Source: Diphasiastrum complanatum
Lineage: Eukaryota > Streptophyta > Lycopodiopsida > Lycopodiales > Lycopodiaceae
Direction of reading: 5' to 3'
NCBI GenBank assembly: GCA_029204225.1
Contig: CM055111.1
Span: 8,187,267-8,251,266, forward strand
DNA: 64,000 nt
In this document: in pieces, positions 35,340-48,599 of the stretch
How positions within the stretch are numbered: position 1 is the first letter of the stretch
Layout: each line of letters opens with the position of its first letter
The notes under the pieces: model-generated
What the model was told of the DNA's origin: nothing
The model's database searches: none
The model's input: the letters and a program-made list of their open reading frames with translations, nothing else
Position numbers and translations under genes: made by a program

Positions 35340-36549
35340 AACAATTGCCCCAATTCAATTTGAACGTGCCATATGGCATGGGCAATGGCAGCGAGCCACA
35401 TGGCATGGGCAATGGCAGCGATTGGGCCTTTTAAATTTAAGATTTTTTTGTGGGCCCGAAAGTTTAGTTTCCTGCACGCACCCTAGGTCCCAAAGACCCA
35501 AATTTTTCAGGAGCTTCCAATTACATGTGCACACAGACATGCATATAGGGTACAAGCTTTGTTTTGATTTAAATGTGGAAGATGAAAGGACACTCGAAAA
35601 TTTATAGGACAACATATGACACATGGGCATAATGTTTTTCATTAAGGCGCTGTTTTTTCAAATTAGGCAATGTCTCCAACATGCAAGGATCTAGGACCTT
35701 TATAGGCATCTAATCCCATGCATGAGATTTTTGGGTCCAATGAGGTATCGTCACGTGGGTATCTTGATCTAATAAATCATTGTTAATAGCTTTGGTCCTA
35801 TTGTGAGGAGTCCACACAGCCCACATCATTCAGGTGTGTGAAACTTTTGCCATTCCCTTCACATATCAACCTTGAAATTGAAGGGGAATGTTTGCATACA
35901 TACAATGTGCATGCAAAGTTAGACTTTTGCTCACGCAGTACATCGCATGAAAGTTCCACATGGTAAAACTTGATTAGAATGGGGCCAAATGACTTGCACA
36001 TATGGCCCCATGCCTCTCATATAAAAGGACACAAAATACTAGAGCCAAAGAAATTTACACTTTGCTTCACATAGTAAGGCCCAATGCTCGTGGAAAGCCT
36101 TCAAGACCTTACAAGCTCATCTAAAAAAATATAGATTTACCTAATAAATTTATAATTGTAGGTTCTTAAAGGCTAGTAATGAAAAGTTAGAATAGAAGTT
36201 AATTTATTGTGTTTCAGGTCCAGTCAAGAGACTAAGGCCAGTTGTACATGTGACTAAGCAATTGGTGGGCCACATGTCCCATAAGCGACAACCCAGGCCA
36301 TGCAAGGGGCAACGTTTTATTTTGGGGCGAATTTTCGTTAAACAATGAAAAAAGTATGAGACACATGCAAAATTTCCTTAATTTCTTAAAAAAAAGCTAC
36401 GCTTTTTTCACCTATATGAAGAGAATATGTTAATATTTTTGTTATAGTATAGCCATCATCACTATAGATGATAAACTAGCTTTAAAATTTCACCTCACAC
36501 GATTTTTGAGAGTGTCTCGTCACTCATGAATGTTCTCATCCGTCGAGAG
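35340..36549. other. Spacer end, no gene seen
   Basis: Contains a 23-bp perfect direct repeat, 'catggcatgggcaatggcag..', at about 35,374 and 35,398, and a TATAAAAG motif at 36,020-36,027. No coding signal. It ends at the inner edge of the right arm. Confidence 0.5.
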
Positions 36550-36659
36550 ATATGTGATCGTGTGTTTCTAGTCATTATTGGATTCTCTCTCTACCCGAGA
36601 CTTGATTGGTACTTTCTCTCTCTACCTGAGAGCAAGGCATTTTTCATACTTAGTTTTTT

Positions 36660-36895
36660 CATGTGTACTTGTCCACACGTGTGAAAGTGCTTGTATATTA
36701 GTTTTATGCATGTTGATGAGTGCTCTTGCCATGGAGTGTTTGATCTTGATTTTCAATCTACACTTTATTTGATTGCACATGTGTACTTGTCCACACGTGT
36801 GAAAGTGCTTGTATATTAGTTTTATGCATGTTGATGAGTGCTCTTGCCATGGAGTGTTTGATCTTGATTTTCAATCTACACTTTATTTAATTAAG
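36660..36895. repeat. 118-bp tandem duplication, right arm only
   Basis: Copy 1 is 36,660-36,777 and copy 2 is 36,778-36,895, nearly identical. Each starts 'catgtgtacttgtccacacgtg'. The left arm has one copy (about 18,455-18,570), so this duplication happened after the arms separated. Confidence 0.93.
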
Positions 36896-37885
36896 TGCAA
36901 TCACAAACCCTTGCGAGATCAAATCACATTTTGTGACATTCGCACACGTGTGAAAATTTCACATATAATCCTACAATTAATATGCTCAAAACTATTTTTT
37001 AAAAAAAATTTATAACCCAAAAACATATTCTCAAAATATGAATATTCTCATCACCTCTAAGTGATTAAACCTGTACGTTTTAGAAACCTAAAAAAAAAAA
37101 TTTGTTAGGTAAATTTCATATTGTGTAAACTTTTTTATATGAAGCAAACGCTGATTTTACCATTCCATTCAAGTGTGTTGTAATATCCTCCATGTGAGAA
37201 CTTCAAAAGTACTTTGCACCTTGTACGGTATGCTAGGGAACTACACGCCTTCATAAATTGTGTACCAACCCACTCCAAAAAGAAAGAAACACCGGCCTCA
37301 GTAATGCATTATGCAAGCTTGACTCGTCTCCGAATATGACACACCCTGATTGCTGAACCATATGATCATTTACCTGTAAGGCCTTCAGTATAACTGATTG
37401 GGAAGTGAGTTGGTGAGAAAAGGCAAAAGCGGTGCAATGAATACTACAGGTTACACTATGAAGAAGTCTGGACCATCTCGAGTCTCGACTGTCAACAAGG
37501 ATCGCAAAGCTTTTACCTTCATTTGTTGGAATTCCGAAGCCTCATTGAAGAATGATTGAAACCCTGTGTACCCAATTTAATGATCTTCCGCTGATATTCT
37601 TCAACAGTAGGTCTTAGCTGCGTGCAGTTAGATAGTAGAAACCTGTGTTTTTTATGGAAACACCAAAATATCTGTGGCAGCTGGTGAGCGAAGACTGCGA
37701 AGTTGTATTTGTCATTAATTTCGATGCGACATCCAACAACAACTTTCCGTAAGCACTTACACAATGTTAAGGCAGCAGTAGCCCTGTCGTTTTCTTAATG
37801 TATCAAGCAATTTCGATATACCTTCGGGTCTCTAGCCTCCTTTATCAGTTCTTGTTCTTGCATGCATTACGTATACATGATCGCC

Positions 37886-37893
37886 TATATATT
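37886..37893 (+). promoter_or_regulatory. TATA box of right LTP gene
   Basis: TATATATT about 80 bp upstream of the start codon, conserved with the left copy. Confidence 0.6.
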
Positions 37894-37971
37894 CTGCAGT
37901 CAGAACTGATCAAAACCATCTGGATCTCAAATTCTGGTTTTCTGAGTTTGAGGATCTGAAATACAATTACT

Positions 37972-38430
37972 ATGGCATTCCTTAAGCTCGCCCTGTGTTT
38001 CTTGCTCTTTGCATTGCTCCTATCTTCATACGTCAGTGCTCAGTGCAATCCTAACAACTTTGGGTCCTTGACTGGGTGCCTCTCGGCTGCTGGCAATCGG
38101 CCTATGAAGCCCTCACAAAATTGCTGTAATGCACTCAAGGCATATCAGGGGAAAGCTCAATGTTTGTGCGCTACTCTGACTGCAGCGAAACAAAAAGTCT
38201 CTTCAATTAACATCGCAAATGCTTTGAGAATACCGAGGACATGCGGTTACGGCAACTATATCCCCAGTGGCTTCAAATGCAACGGTATGTACCTAGACAT
38301 ACAAGAGCTCAGTATGATTTGCAATGCTCTGAATCCAGAATTTAGACTCACGTCGATTTATTTTTCTTACAATACATCTCCGCATGCACGTATAATTTGG
38401 AGTTTGTTACAAAGGATTGTGTTATCCTGA
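37972..38430 (+). CDS. Lipid transfer protein, type D-like (right copy)
   Basis: Secreted eight-cysteine protein. The signal peptide spans residues 1-23 ('LALCFLLFALLL'). The cysteines are C25, C36, C51-C52, C64-x-C66, C91 and C103, spacing 10-14-0-11-1-24-11. This is the non-specific LTP fold, closest in my judgement to type D, which is abundant in bryophytes and other land plants. The unspliced frame runs 152 codons. A strong donor (ACG|GTATGT, 38,284) just after C103 suggests the coding exon ends there and that the last 40 or so residues are intron; the left copy has TAA in that region. No disabling change is seen. Inferred role: moving lipids through the apoplast for cuticle or spore wall. 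Confidence 0.88.
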   Translation: MAFLKLALCFLLFALLLSSYVSAQCNPNNFGSLTGCLSAAGNRPMKPSQNCCNALKAYQGKAQCLCATLTAAKQKVSSINIANALRIPRTCGYGNYIPSGFKCNGMYLDIQELSMICNALNPEFRLTSIYFSYNTSPHARIIWSLLQRIVLS

Positions 38431-41400
38431 TAATATTTGCAAGATAATCTTTACTTTCGACGTAGTAAAGCTCATCTCCTTCGGTCAACATGCTCGATGC
38501 ACCGTCACACGTTTAATGGAGTGTCTGTGTTTCCGCTTGATACCTTTGCAAAATAATTCCTGCCCATCAGTTTATTTTTCATTAAAGCTTTGAAGCGTAA
38601 ACCTCATCCAACATACTCTCTCGCAATCACTAAAGCTGTAGCTCAAATCTTAGTAACAAAAAATGCTAATCATCGAGTTCATGAATTACTGACGCAACAT
38701 CTTTGTGTCGTAGGTCAAACCATTCCATGAGCGAGATTTCAAACTTCAAATGGAGAAGCATGAAGTGAAGGATTATAAATTGGAGCATGGATGCAATGAC
38801 TTAGTAGTCCCAAATATTTGGCTTTATGGCTGTACACTATTTCTTGAGTTTTGCATTAAGATTATAGTAAATGGCTTTAAATAATACTGGCAGTCAAGGG
38901 TTGCATGCTAGTGCAACTGCAATTGCTCTATTTTAAGACAATAATGCCTCATTGCACTTTGAGATGTAGATACACAAGGAACTTATGATCAATTCCTATA
39001 TAGGAAAAATGTCAAATTTCTTAGTTTCACACGATTTTTCCTAGTTAACCTGTGGATTTGGACCCCTTCTAACTAGTAAAGCTTTTTTTCTAGTTAAAAA
39101 ATGCATGTGCATAAATTGCATCTAGGGAAAACCTTATTTCCCTAGATACATTTCTACCATTTCTAAATCATAAATTTCTTTTCCTAGCTACAAAATGTGT
39201 GTCTCAATTTCATATAGGAAACCATTTTATTTCCAATATACATTTTAAATTATAAAACAATTTTCTCACATATTATAACCTCCTACTCATATTTCCTATC
39301 CTCATTAACATTAATTGGTGATAGGCTAGTATTCTTTTTCACCATCTTTATAACATGGGCATCGACACTTTGATTTCATTAGCCCCTATAGCAATTAACA
39401 TGTTCATTGCAAATCAAGGTGTCCAAAGATTTGTGGCCCCAACCTTGATTGAAAAGGTTACAAATCTCTGGTTCTTTTATTTTTTTGTCGAACATTAAGG
39501 TGAAAGGTAAAATCATTTTCATATGCATCAATTTCACCTCTCAGTTAAAAAGTAGAACATCAAGAAATTACAAATATTTTTTTTATTGTTGGGCATTGTA
39601 GCAAGGTTGAAATGTTATACTAAAGCAACTCAAAAAATGGATAGCAATCATGGTGCCTCATCTCCATGTGGCCTCAATAAAAAGTACATAATGGTTTTGT
39701 AAATTCTTTAACAAGGAGAATTTGTTTATACACAAGGAACTTATGACCACTTCATATATGGCTAGAGATTGCCAATTGACTGATCAAGTTAGAGTAAGCT
39801 TGTGTTTACGATATTTAAGTAGATTCAATTTTATGTCTACACACAAGATATCTTGATTTTGATCTCTATGACTTGACATAGAATAATCAAGCTCGTCGAT
39901 CTCTCATTTACTTTTAGTACATCCATGTTTATACATGCAAGATAATATCCAATGTAAGCTTTGTAGGCCCAAAAGGAGCTATTAGCCTTAAGAACAAGGC
40001 AGTTTCCTCTTTAGGCCCTCCAAAGTGATTAATAAAGATAGTAGGCCAATAAGGCCCCAATGTAGTTAAATAACATTTAACACGAGCTAATTATCCCTCA
40101 AGATAGTTATGTTTAGCTAAGTGAGAGCATTGTCTATAGCTAGGCAAGAGACATAAGTTTTGGAATCTTTTGGCTCATTTGCAAGTGAGAGCTTCTTGCT
40201 TCCTCCTTGTGAATATGAGGTATGGGGATTTCCTTTGCTAGGTCTCATGTGCCTTATCTACATGAATCCGTGCTCATTCCCATTGCTATGTACTTTGTCT
40301 TTCATTTCTATTGAGATTCTATTCTATGGAGATCCTTATGTTTCTAGCTTTCTATAGATATGTTATCATGATTGTCTTGAACTCTTTTTGCTCCTAGCTT
40401 TACTTCTTTTGTAATTTCTATTTGCTTGGGATTTGGCATGACATTTCTTGGTATCATAGCATAGATTCTAAATTTGTGATGATTCTATGTAAATTTCATT
40501 AGATTTGATAAGTTTATTGCATTTGTAGCTTTCTATGGACATGCTATCTTGATTGTCTTGTTCTCTTCTTGCTTTTAGTTTTACTATCATTGTTATTGCT
40601 ATTAGCTTGGGATTTGGCACGTGAAAGGATCTCAATTTTAGGACATTTAGATTGCTCAAATTCGATCTCTTGTGGATGAAATTATTCCTATCACTCAAGA
40701 TAGCTCGAATTTGATGTCAATCAACCAAGATATATTTTGGCTTCAAATAACTCAAATTTCATGCCTATCACTCAAAAATTCTCAAATATGATGCCTAACA
40801 TGCGATTTGGTCTTTATCATTTAACATAATTCATGAAGCCATCAAACTTGACCAATATGTGGACCTGTCCACACGTGGGAAATATCATGTAAAAAGTTCA
40901 GATTCAATGTATATAGATTTCATACAAGTCAAATGTCAAATCTAGTAGATTGTAGGACCTATCTCCTACTTTGTAGGAATCTAGAAGGTCAACACTAACT
41001 ACCAATGATGATGTGGCAAAATCAGTGGGACCTTATCTAAAGTGGATATGGATGAGTACAATGAGCAGTCCCACACGTGCTGCAAGTAGCCTAGAGAGAG
41101 ATTATGGTGATTGTGTACTTAATCCATGATGGATCCATTTTGAAATGATGATGCTTATGCTGTGATTTTTGTCCTTGTCATTGGACATAGATCATCGAGT
41201 AACTAATGTCAACCAATCTCAACTTCATAACATTCTAATTACTCAAGTTCAATCTCTCATGGATAGAATTGGTTGCTATCACTTGAAATAGCTAAAACTA
41301 TTGTCACTTGGCATGGCTAATGGAGTGATCAAATTAAACCAATATCAAGTGCAGTACATTCAGATTGATTGAGTTTGGTGGCATTGAATCACATCACAAG

Positions 41401-41690
41401 ATAGATCAAATTTGATGTCCATGACCCAAGATAGCTCAATTTTCACCCTTATAAATCAAAATTTTCCCATAGCGTCTCTTAACAATAGGTGATTGAGAGA
41501 ATAGTTTTCATTGAATCAGGTGCTGAATGATGTCCAATGACTCAATAATTTGACATGGCTCGTTGAAAGTCTAGAAAATGGGCTTGGTTCAAGCTGGAGT
41601 GAGGAAGTTGCCACGTGAGCAAAATCAGCTTGAACAATGGCAAATAACTATGATCAGAAGTGGCAGATGATTCAAATAACCATGGTCAGA
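38431..41690. other. Intergenic region, right arm
   Basis: Counterpart of 13,474-17,096. No gene seen. It holds the LTR/primer-site remnant (40,440-40,640) and the same AT-rich phrases. Small indels distinguish it from the left copy, for example near 39,700 and 40,040. Confidence 0.5.
40449..40460 (+). promoter_or_regulatory. Decayed copia primer-binding site
   Basis: TGGTATCATAGC, one base away from the initiator-Met complement TGGTATCAGAGC kept in the left arm (15,042-15,053). Confidence 0.5.
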
Positions 41691-41691
41691 A

Positions 41692-42171
41692 GTGGCATCT
41701 GGTTCAACTTCTATAGAATGTGCACAACCTGCTTCTAACCTACATAGAACGTCTAGAAGGGTATGGTGCACATGCTCATCTTATTGTGGTGGTGGAAAAA
41801 TGGTTCCTCCTTCCACTTTCAGCAGACACCAATCACTTCAACAAAAATATGGCAATTTACTGTCCAACTTGGGATTTCCTCAATCAGAAGAGGATCATGA
41901 AGATATTGCCTTGCATGAAGATGTTTTGTACAATTTCCCTCATGAGGAAGTAGAATTTAAGGAGCTCGAAAACCTTGGAGATGACCAAGAAGTAGAGAAA
42001 ATGACTTTGGTAGACCAAATAATAGAAAGGTGTATTGAGCTGCAAACATTGTGGGACAAGTTTCAAGCACCGATTAGGTTTCAAGATGAAATGTTGCAAG
42101 TCTTATTTGGAGACATGGGTGGAGTAGGAGCCAAAAAGAAAAATAATGGCAAAAAAAAAACCGAGCCTTAG
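41692..42171 (+). pseudogene. TNP2-like transposase N-terminal block (right arm)
   Basis: A frame of 159 codons with 'RRVWCTCSSYCGGGKMVPPS' then 'TFSRH' near the start, an acidic middle, and a basic 'KKKNNGKKKTEP' end before a stop at 42,169-42,171. This is the most complete N-terminal block in the window: it keeps the 'LVDQIIERCIELQTLW' helix that is deleted in the left copy. No in-frame ATG is found at its start, so an upstream exon or a lost start is likely. Confidence 0.65.
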
Positions 42172-42192
42172 CAAACTATTGGTACACTCCCA

Positions 42193-42856
42193 TCGGATGG
42201 GGATTTTGATGGAGTGAGGATTCCAACTTGTTGGAATCAATTAAATAATATGTATTTGGGGCTAGGTATGATTCAACTACAATGCTTCAAGCTATGTACT
42301 GGCTCCAAAGATGGCCCACACGATCCCGAGGTGCTCCAACCTAGTGCAGAAGATAACTATGCTAAAAACGTGTTGTATTGCCTATGCAAGGAAGATGCAC
42401 AAAAAAAGAAAATACTGAAGCGTGATTGTTTGTCATGTTGCGAGAAGTGCGTAAAGTGTAGTATGCCAAGGAAAGACATGGTGGTCCTTAACTATGCTCC
42501 CATTTGCTTGCAATTGCAATCACGTAGAACACTATGCTATGAATTATTGAAGATGTGGCGTAACAAAGGGTGATGGTTGGGGAAAGAACACCCTGAACAA
42601 ATATACAAATTTTGGGATGGTGAAAAGTGTAGAGCAACACAACAATTTTGGGATCCGAACTCATTTTATGAACTACCAATGGTTTGTAAAAAGCCTTATT
42701 GCAAAAAGAGTTATGCAGCGTTTCCCAACAAGTCTCAAGCACTCCAAGATGGTTGGAATGGAAAACTATATGAATTTTCATGCCAAAAGTGTCGTTCTTC
42801 TATTCGGTGTGAAAAAGAATAAGTGCAAGGTAAGCTATATGACCCATTTGCATTGA
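42193..42856 (+). pseudogene. TNP2-like transposase cysteine-rich block (right arm)
   Basis: Continues the element: 'GVRIPTCWNQLNNMYLGLGM', then CLC, 'CLSCCEKCVKCSMPRKD', 'VCKKPYCKKSY' and 'SCQKCRSSIRCEK'. A TGA at 42,571-42,573 interrupts it where the sister copies read Glu-Arg-Trp, and a one-base insertion near 42,815 shifts the frame. The exon ends at a GT donor (42,830); the intron to 42,925 is about 96 bp. The paired cysteines suggest zinc binding. Confidence 0.68.
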
Positions 42857-42925
42857 GATAGTGATTTGTTTTCTTTTTTTTTTGTAAAATGTTGCATATA
42901 ATGGGAATTATGTGTAATGTGGTAG

Positions 42926-43480
42926 GGTGATCCTCGCAACTTTGCTTTGCTTTTGCATTGGGATGGTTTTCAAGCATCTCGAACAAAGCAGAAGGATTGT
43001 GGTGTGATTGAAATCAGCATTCTTAATTCTGGAAAAAGCTCTACCAAAAATATTCTAGTTTTGTTCATTACTTTGAATTGCAAGAAGCTTATTAAAAGCT
43101 CAGTTGATGTCCTTGGGGCTTTCATGAGACCACTTGTGGATAAAGTGGAGTATCTTTTTGTAAGTGGAGCTGAGCTATACTACAACTATCCTCCCGATGA
43201 TATTTTTGGCTATTCGTCAAGAATCTCCAGGCATTGTCAACTACATGCCATGTTGATGATGGTAATAGGCAATCATCCTGCCCAATGTAAAACTGGTCTC
43301 CTCAAAGATGGTGACCAAGCTAAAGCTCAAGCTACCTTTGAAAATCAGCCTGAAAACTGTATAGGGCACTATTTCTAAGGTGGAAATAGATATCAAGCCA
43401 GATATCCTCCAACCAAGCGACTAATTTTTGAAATGGTAGAGGCCTTATGTCGATCAAAGAGGGCATGTACCCAAGCTTAA
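42926..43480 (+). pseudogene. TNP2-like transposase RNase H-like core (right arm)
   Basis: Begins after the acceptor at 42,925 with 'GDPRNFALLLHWDGFQASRT' (first catalytic Asp in DGF). It continues with 'LGAFMRPLVDKVEYLFVSGA' and 'MMVIGNHPAQCK', then a TAA at about 43,376 and 'GGNRYQARYPPTKR'. The second acidic position is Asn, as in the left copy. Apart from that stop, the core frame (42,947-43,378) is open. Confidence 0.68.
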
Positions 43481-43669
43481 AAGGAAGAAATACTAAGAGG
43501 TGTTGGGCTATTAGGAGAGTCAACTCTTTAAAGGTTGTATGAATTGTATGGCTTCAATCTATCAATAGATTTGGTTTATGATGTCATGCACATCTTTCTC
43601 TTGAATTTGTTTCGCAAATTTAGGAATCAACAAATGCTACAAAAAAAGTCATCGATCTAGCAGTTTCAG

Positions 43670-44371
43670 GTGTGTTCAAGGCTACCCCTCCTCAATCCGC
43701 TATGGACATTGGCCACATGTGCCAAGCAAGTATCATGGAAGGAGAATCAAAAGCTTATACAATGGTGCTTGCCTCACATCCTAGGTGTTGTGACTAGTGT
43801 TCTTAGATCTTTGCATGACTTAGGTCATCTATTAGTTGATATTTCACATTTTTTTTACAACTGCAGTAGTGACAAAAGATGGTCAAGCAAGGATATAGAA
43901 ATAGCCAAACGTTTGTTGATTTCTTGGAGAGTCCGCAGTGAGGAATCCTATGGGGTAAATTCATCTCCATTGGAGCATGTAGTAGGTTTGAGTTCCATTT
44001 TTATTTTCATATAAACAAAGTGCATTTTTTGGTCTATGCGATTGCTATACAGATTTGATCACCTTGTTAACAATGCAGTCAACAGAAAGATGTTTGATGA
44101 TATCTATCAACATGCCATGCATGATGTTTTTTGGTGCTATGCTTTTGAGCGAGAGGTATCCAATAATTATGTGAAAATTTCTACCAATAACCTATGCAAT
44201 GAAATATCATATGCCCAATATTATAGAAGGCGGTTGTTCACTTCAGTTCTTGAGATGATCCAAAATGACAAAGATGGCCTAATGCCCTTTGAAAGAATGC
44301 TCTTGGAACTCCATACTTGTTTGATTCTCGCAGAAGGATACGTGAATGAAAATGCCCAATCCTCCATATAA
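43670..44371 (+). pseudogene. TNP2-like transposase C-terminal block (right arm)
   Basis: 'VFWCYAFEREVSNNYVKIST', 'NEISYAQYYRRRLFTSVLEM' and 'DGLMPFERMLLELHTCLIL' form the conserved late part of the transposase. Stops separate it from the core. The left copy at 10,892-11,476 matches in order. Confidence 0.6.
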
Positions 44372-44461
44372 TGGCATGAGCATGGAATTCTAGAAGTTTC
44401 ATCTATTGCGAAGGCCACAGAAGTTTGGAAATCACATATTGCCTATATCACAATTATACAT

Positions 44462-45885
44462 GTGAGAGGCTTTTGGAAGACAAAGAGATTGCAATTACAA
44501 AGAAAAAAGAACAATATCGAGCTGCAAAGGAGGAGGAGGTCCGATATGCAGAGCATTTTTGGGGTATTGAAAAGAATCAAGGCCAATTTAGATGAGTTAC
44601 AATTTACAAGAAGGTATTTTATCGAGGAGATGTGTAATCAGTTGGTATTTTATCTAGGAGATGTGTAAGCCGTTGAAAGTGTCACACTTGCAGTTGGAGT
44701 AGGACATTGGAAGGCACATATTACATCCTTTTTTGTGTTGCAACACAATGGATGCTGTTCTTTGGTGCTGAGTACTACAAGCAACAATTGTAGTTCAAGA
44801 TGGTGAAGAAAGTCTATGTATTGATCATGTAACATGCATGAGTATTTTGCAAAGGAGTCGCATTCCTTTTAATTGGAATTGTATTAGACCAATTAGCTCC
44901 TTGCTACATAAATTTATAAATTTTCCAATTTTCCACGAGGATTGAATATTATAGCATATCAAACAAGAGATGTTGAGCCTAGGAATAGATAGTTGAGCCC
45001 ATCATTTCTGGGTTGCGTGCCTCCATGGCCATAGGAGAATGATATAGCACTAACACAAAATACTTTTGACACATGGAGGCACTGGAGTTGTTGTGTCATT
45101 GTTCTTTGTGATTGGATTGTCATTTGTAACCAAAGAGTAGAGGCTGATGGAAAGACCAAACGAGTACCAACCATATGGCAATCCATGACATAAAAGAAAT
45201 TAGAGAAGGTATGTATAGTATAACCTTTTATTAAATCATGTGCTCATATTGGTTTAGCTCAAATATATTTTTTATTAGCAAATGCTAGCTTTTGTTGTTG
45301 TTCTAGTTGAATAATCTCTATTTCATATGTGGTTTTTGACATTTCATAGGTTATTTTACTAAGAGATTATGGATGTAGTTAACAACAATGATCTTTGCGG
45401 GCTCCTTGAGATGTTTTTGATGTATGAGGAGTGCAAGCCATTGATGCAACAAATTGTTGACACATTTCAAAATAAATGATCACATAAGGCCAATTAGAGA
45501 CTACCACTATACCTACGAGACCAGTTGAAAATACTGTAGTCGATCCATAGTGGAAACACCTACTTATGAGCAAATTTTTTGTGTACCAAAAGAAAAGGAT
45601 CAAGATCCCACAAAGCTTTATGGTAGAGAAGTTTTAATTAAGCATTTTTGAGAGCAGCATGCTTGTTTCTTGTCTAACCATCGAAAAGTGAATAAATGTT
45701 CCAAAGGTATTGCGCATAATGAAAGCACACACGATTTGTGTCATAAGCCGATCGAGAAGAAGAAGATAATGACAATTATCAGGCAAAACATTGAAGAAAT
45801 TACATCTTTGAATTTTTCAAGTGCTAGTTATACATGGAAAGTTGAAGATATTAATAGTTGGGTGTTAATTTCACTACAGTCATGA
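44462..45885 (+). pseudogene. TNP2-like transposon tail region (right arm)
   Basis: Further conserved frames downstream: a basic helix (44,462-44,668), a hydrophobic stretch around 44,700-44,800, and a final 71-codon frame (45,670-45,885) with 'KKIMTIIRQNIEEITSLNF'. No domain recognised. Between 44,605 and 44,665 a short segment ('ggtattttatc.aggagatgtgtaa') is duplicated, replacing sequence still present in the left arm. Confidence 0.5.
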
Positions 45886-46787
<902 letters not shown>

Positions 46788-47076
46788 ATTTTATCCATAT
46801 TTTGAGACTCCTTTCTCTACCTCTGTTTAGTGTGAAAGTGCATTCAAGGAAATTCAACAAGATTTATGATTTGGTGATGTTGCTCACTTTCAAATCTACT
46901 GTCCACTGCTCCAAAATGAAACTTTCTCATCTCTCACCGCATCTCTCACCCACGGAGACGTCAGTAGACTTGTCAATGACAGATTCACAAATTCTTGCTT
47001 ATAGTACAACCAATTATTCCTCATCATTTTTGTCTTCATCAATCTTACAACAAACATAATTGTGATTACATACTAG

Positions 47077-47668
47077 GAATCCATGTAGGCTTCAAAGATT
47101 TTGATGAGCAAAATTTAGGTTCTCCTTTTCATAGTGTGTACACTGGCCCCAAAAATGAAGATGTACCAAACGAAAAGTATTCACTGTGTGGCCGAACCGA
47201 ACCGAAGGTCAAACATACCACAAAGGCCGAAGGAAAGGTATTCAATTTTCGTCCATGTAACCAAGTGATGAAACACATTGGAGGAAGAGACAAACCAAAG
47301 GAAAACAGTTCGAACTGACAGATGGCAGCTCGACGAGCATGGAGTACTATACTACCACGCTCAACCGCAAGAATCAATGGTAACAGAGGATAACTAACTA
47401 GTTGATTAACATAAACCTGTCTTGTAATTTGTTGATTAACTATCTTGTAAACTCCACCTAGTGGATATACACACGGATAGATTAATACGAAAAATAAGGA
47501 AGAGTGTGGATAGTAGAGAGAGTAGAGCATCATCTTCATCATCTACGAAAAGCACGAAGGAAAAATCCAATGTCAAATGCCATTATTGTGGCAAGAGGGA
47601 GCATTTTGCCTTGAAGTGCTACAAGAAAAAAAATGATGACAAAAAGCAAGGAGGGAAGCACGTAAGCT
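47077..47668. other. 592-bp segment present only in right arm
   Basis: The left arm jumps from the equivalent of 47,076 ('tactag') to about 47,669, so this piece was inserted here or deleted there. It holds the copia zinc knuckle 'CHYCGKREHFALKC' (C-x2-C-x4-H-x4-C, intact). This shows the right arm has the fuller copia gag and favours a deletion on the left. The 5' half (47,077-47,460) has an open frame ending near 47,318 with no recognised domain. Confidence 0.75.
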
Positions 47669-48599
47669 TGAACATACAAGAAGGAGATGGCTTCTATGAG
47701 GAGGAGTCAGTCATGGCAACCATGTGTACATCATCAAGTCTCATGGAGGAAGATCCTTGTTGGACTCATAGTGGTGCAAGCTCTCACAATACAAGGCAAA
47801 AGAATTATTTCTCTTCATTTTCATCATATTCAATTTCTAAAAAAATTATTCTTGCTACAAATGGTGATAAATGTGAGATTCAAGAGATAGGAACAATTCC
47901 TATTTGGCTTGAGTCAAGAAGGAGATCAAAACTTCAAAATGTCATGTATGCTCCTTCAATATCTAGAAACTTGTTGAGTGTAAGTCAATTGATTGAAAAT
48001 GAATGTGATATCAAGTTTGATTGCAATGCTTGCTTTATAATCAAGAAAGGAAATGTCATTGCCAAAGGGATTAGAGATGGTAGGCTTTTCAAACTTGATG
48101 TTTGTATGAGAGCTAATCACAATGTGGATGTGATGGAAGCCAAATGTGAACTTGTTTCTCAAGAGGAGAGATTTCTGCACCCAAATGTAAGGTGAATGGA
48201 AGTGCTTCTAATGTTGTTGGTGTCAAGGAGCTTCCATGGCTCAAGGAGAAATCAAGTGAAGAAGAAGGTGTAGAACATCAACCTCCACACTTGAGGACAC
48301 CAAGGAGATCATCAAGATATAAGGAGAAGCCATCAAGGCTTAGTTGCATTAGCAAATACATCCAAAGGGAAGAGACTATCTCAGTCACCTATTACAGTTT
48401 CATGACTACTTTCATAGATGAATCAAATTGCGTTAATGATGTTCTTAAATCTCAAAATAGACTTGAGACAATTCCACATAACTATGATTTGATGGAATAC
48501 AGAAAAAATTTGGTGGTTTGTGGTTCTCCATTAGATACTATGTCATTAGTTCAGTGTATGGGATATCCATCTACTTGCTCTCAAATTTTATGCAAGTAA
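47461..48599 (+). mobile_element. Ty1/copia gag-protease remnant (right arm)
   Basis: A frame of 244 codons (47,461-48,195) contains the zinc knuckle 'CHYCGKREHFALKC', the protease motif as 'CWTHSGASSHN' (catalytic Asp now His, codon 47,767-47,769) and the pre-integrase-type 'IAKGIRDGRLFKLDV'. After a frame shift near 48,165 the next frame (48,192-48,599) holds 'RRSSRYKEKPSRL', the segment that precedes RT in copia polyproteins. No integrase, RT or LTR follows. Non-functional internal deletion derivative. Confidence 0.83.

Noticed and set aside
37519-37764. ORF upstream of the LTP gene (also 17,584-17,829)
   Set aside because: Conserved only because the arms are duplicated. No domain, and it runs antisense through the promoter region.
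38287-38430. C-terminal extension of the right LTP to 152 residues
   Set aside because: It follows a strong GTATGT donor, is absent from the left copy because of a stop, and is not part of the eight-cysteine fold. It is probably intron.
41692-45885. Assigning the transposon firmly to the KDZ (Kyakuja-Dileera-Zisupton) group
   Set aside because: The CxC clusters would fit, but the 'DGF', 'PAQCK' and 'WCYAFER' blocks look closer to TNP2/CACTA. Without a profile search I kept the broader TNP2-like label.
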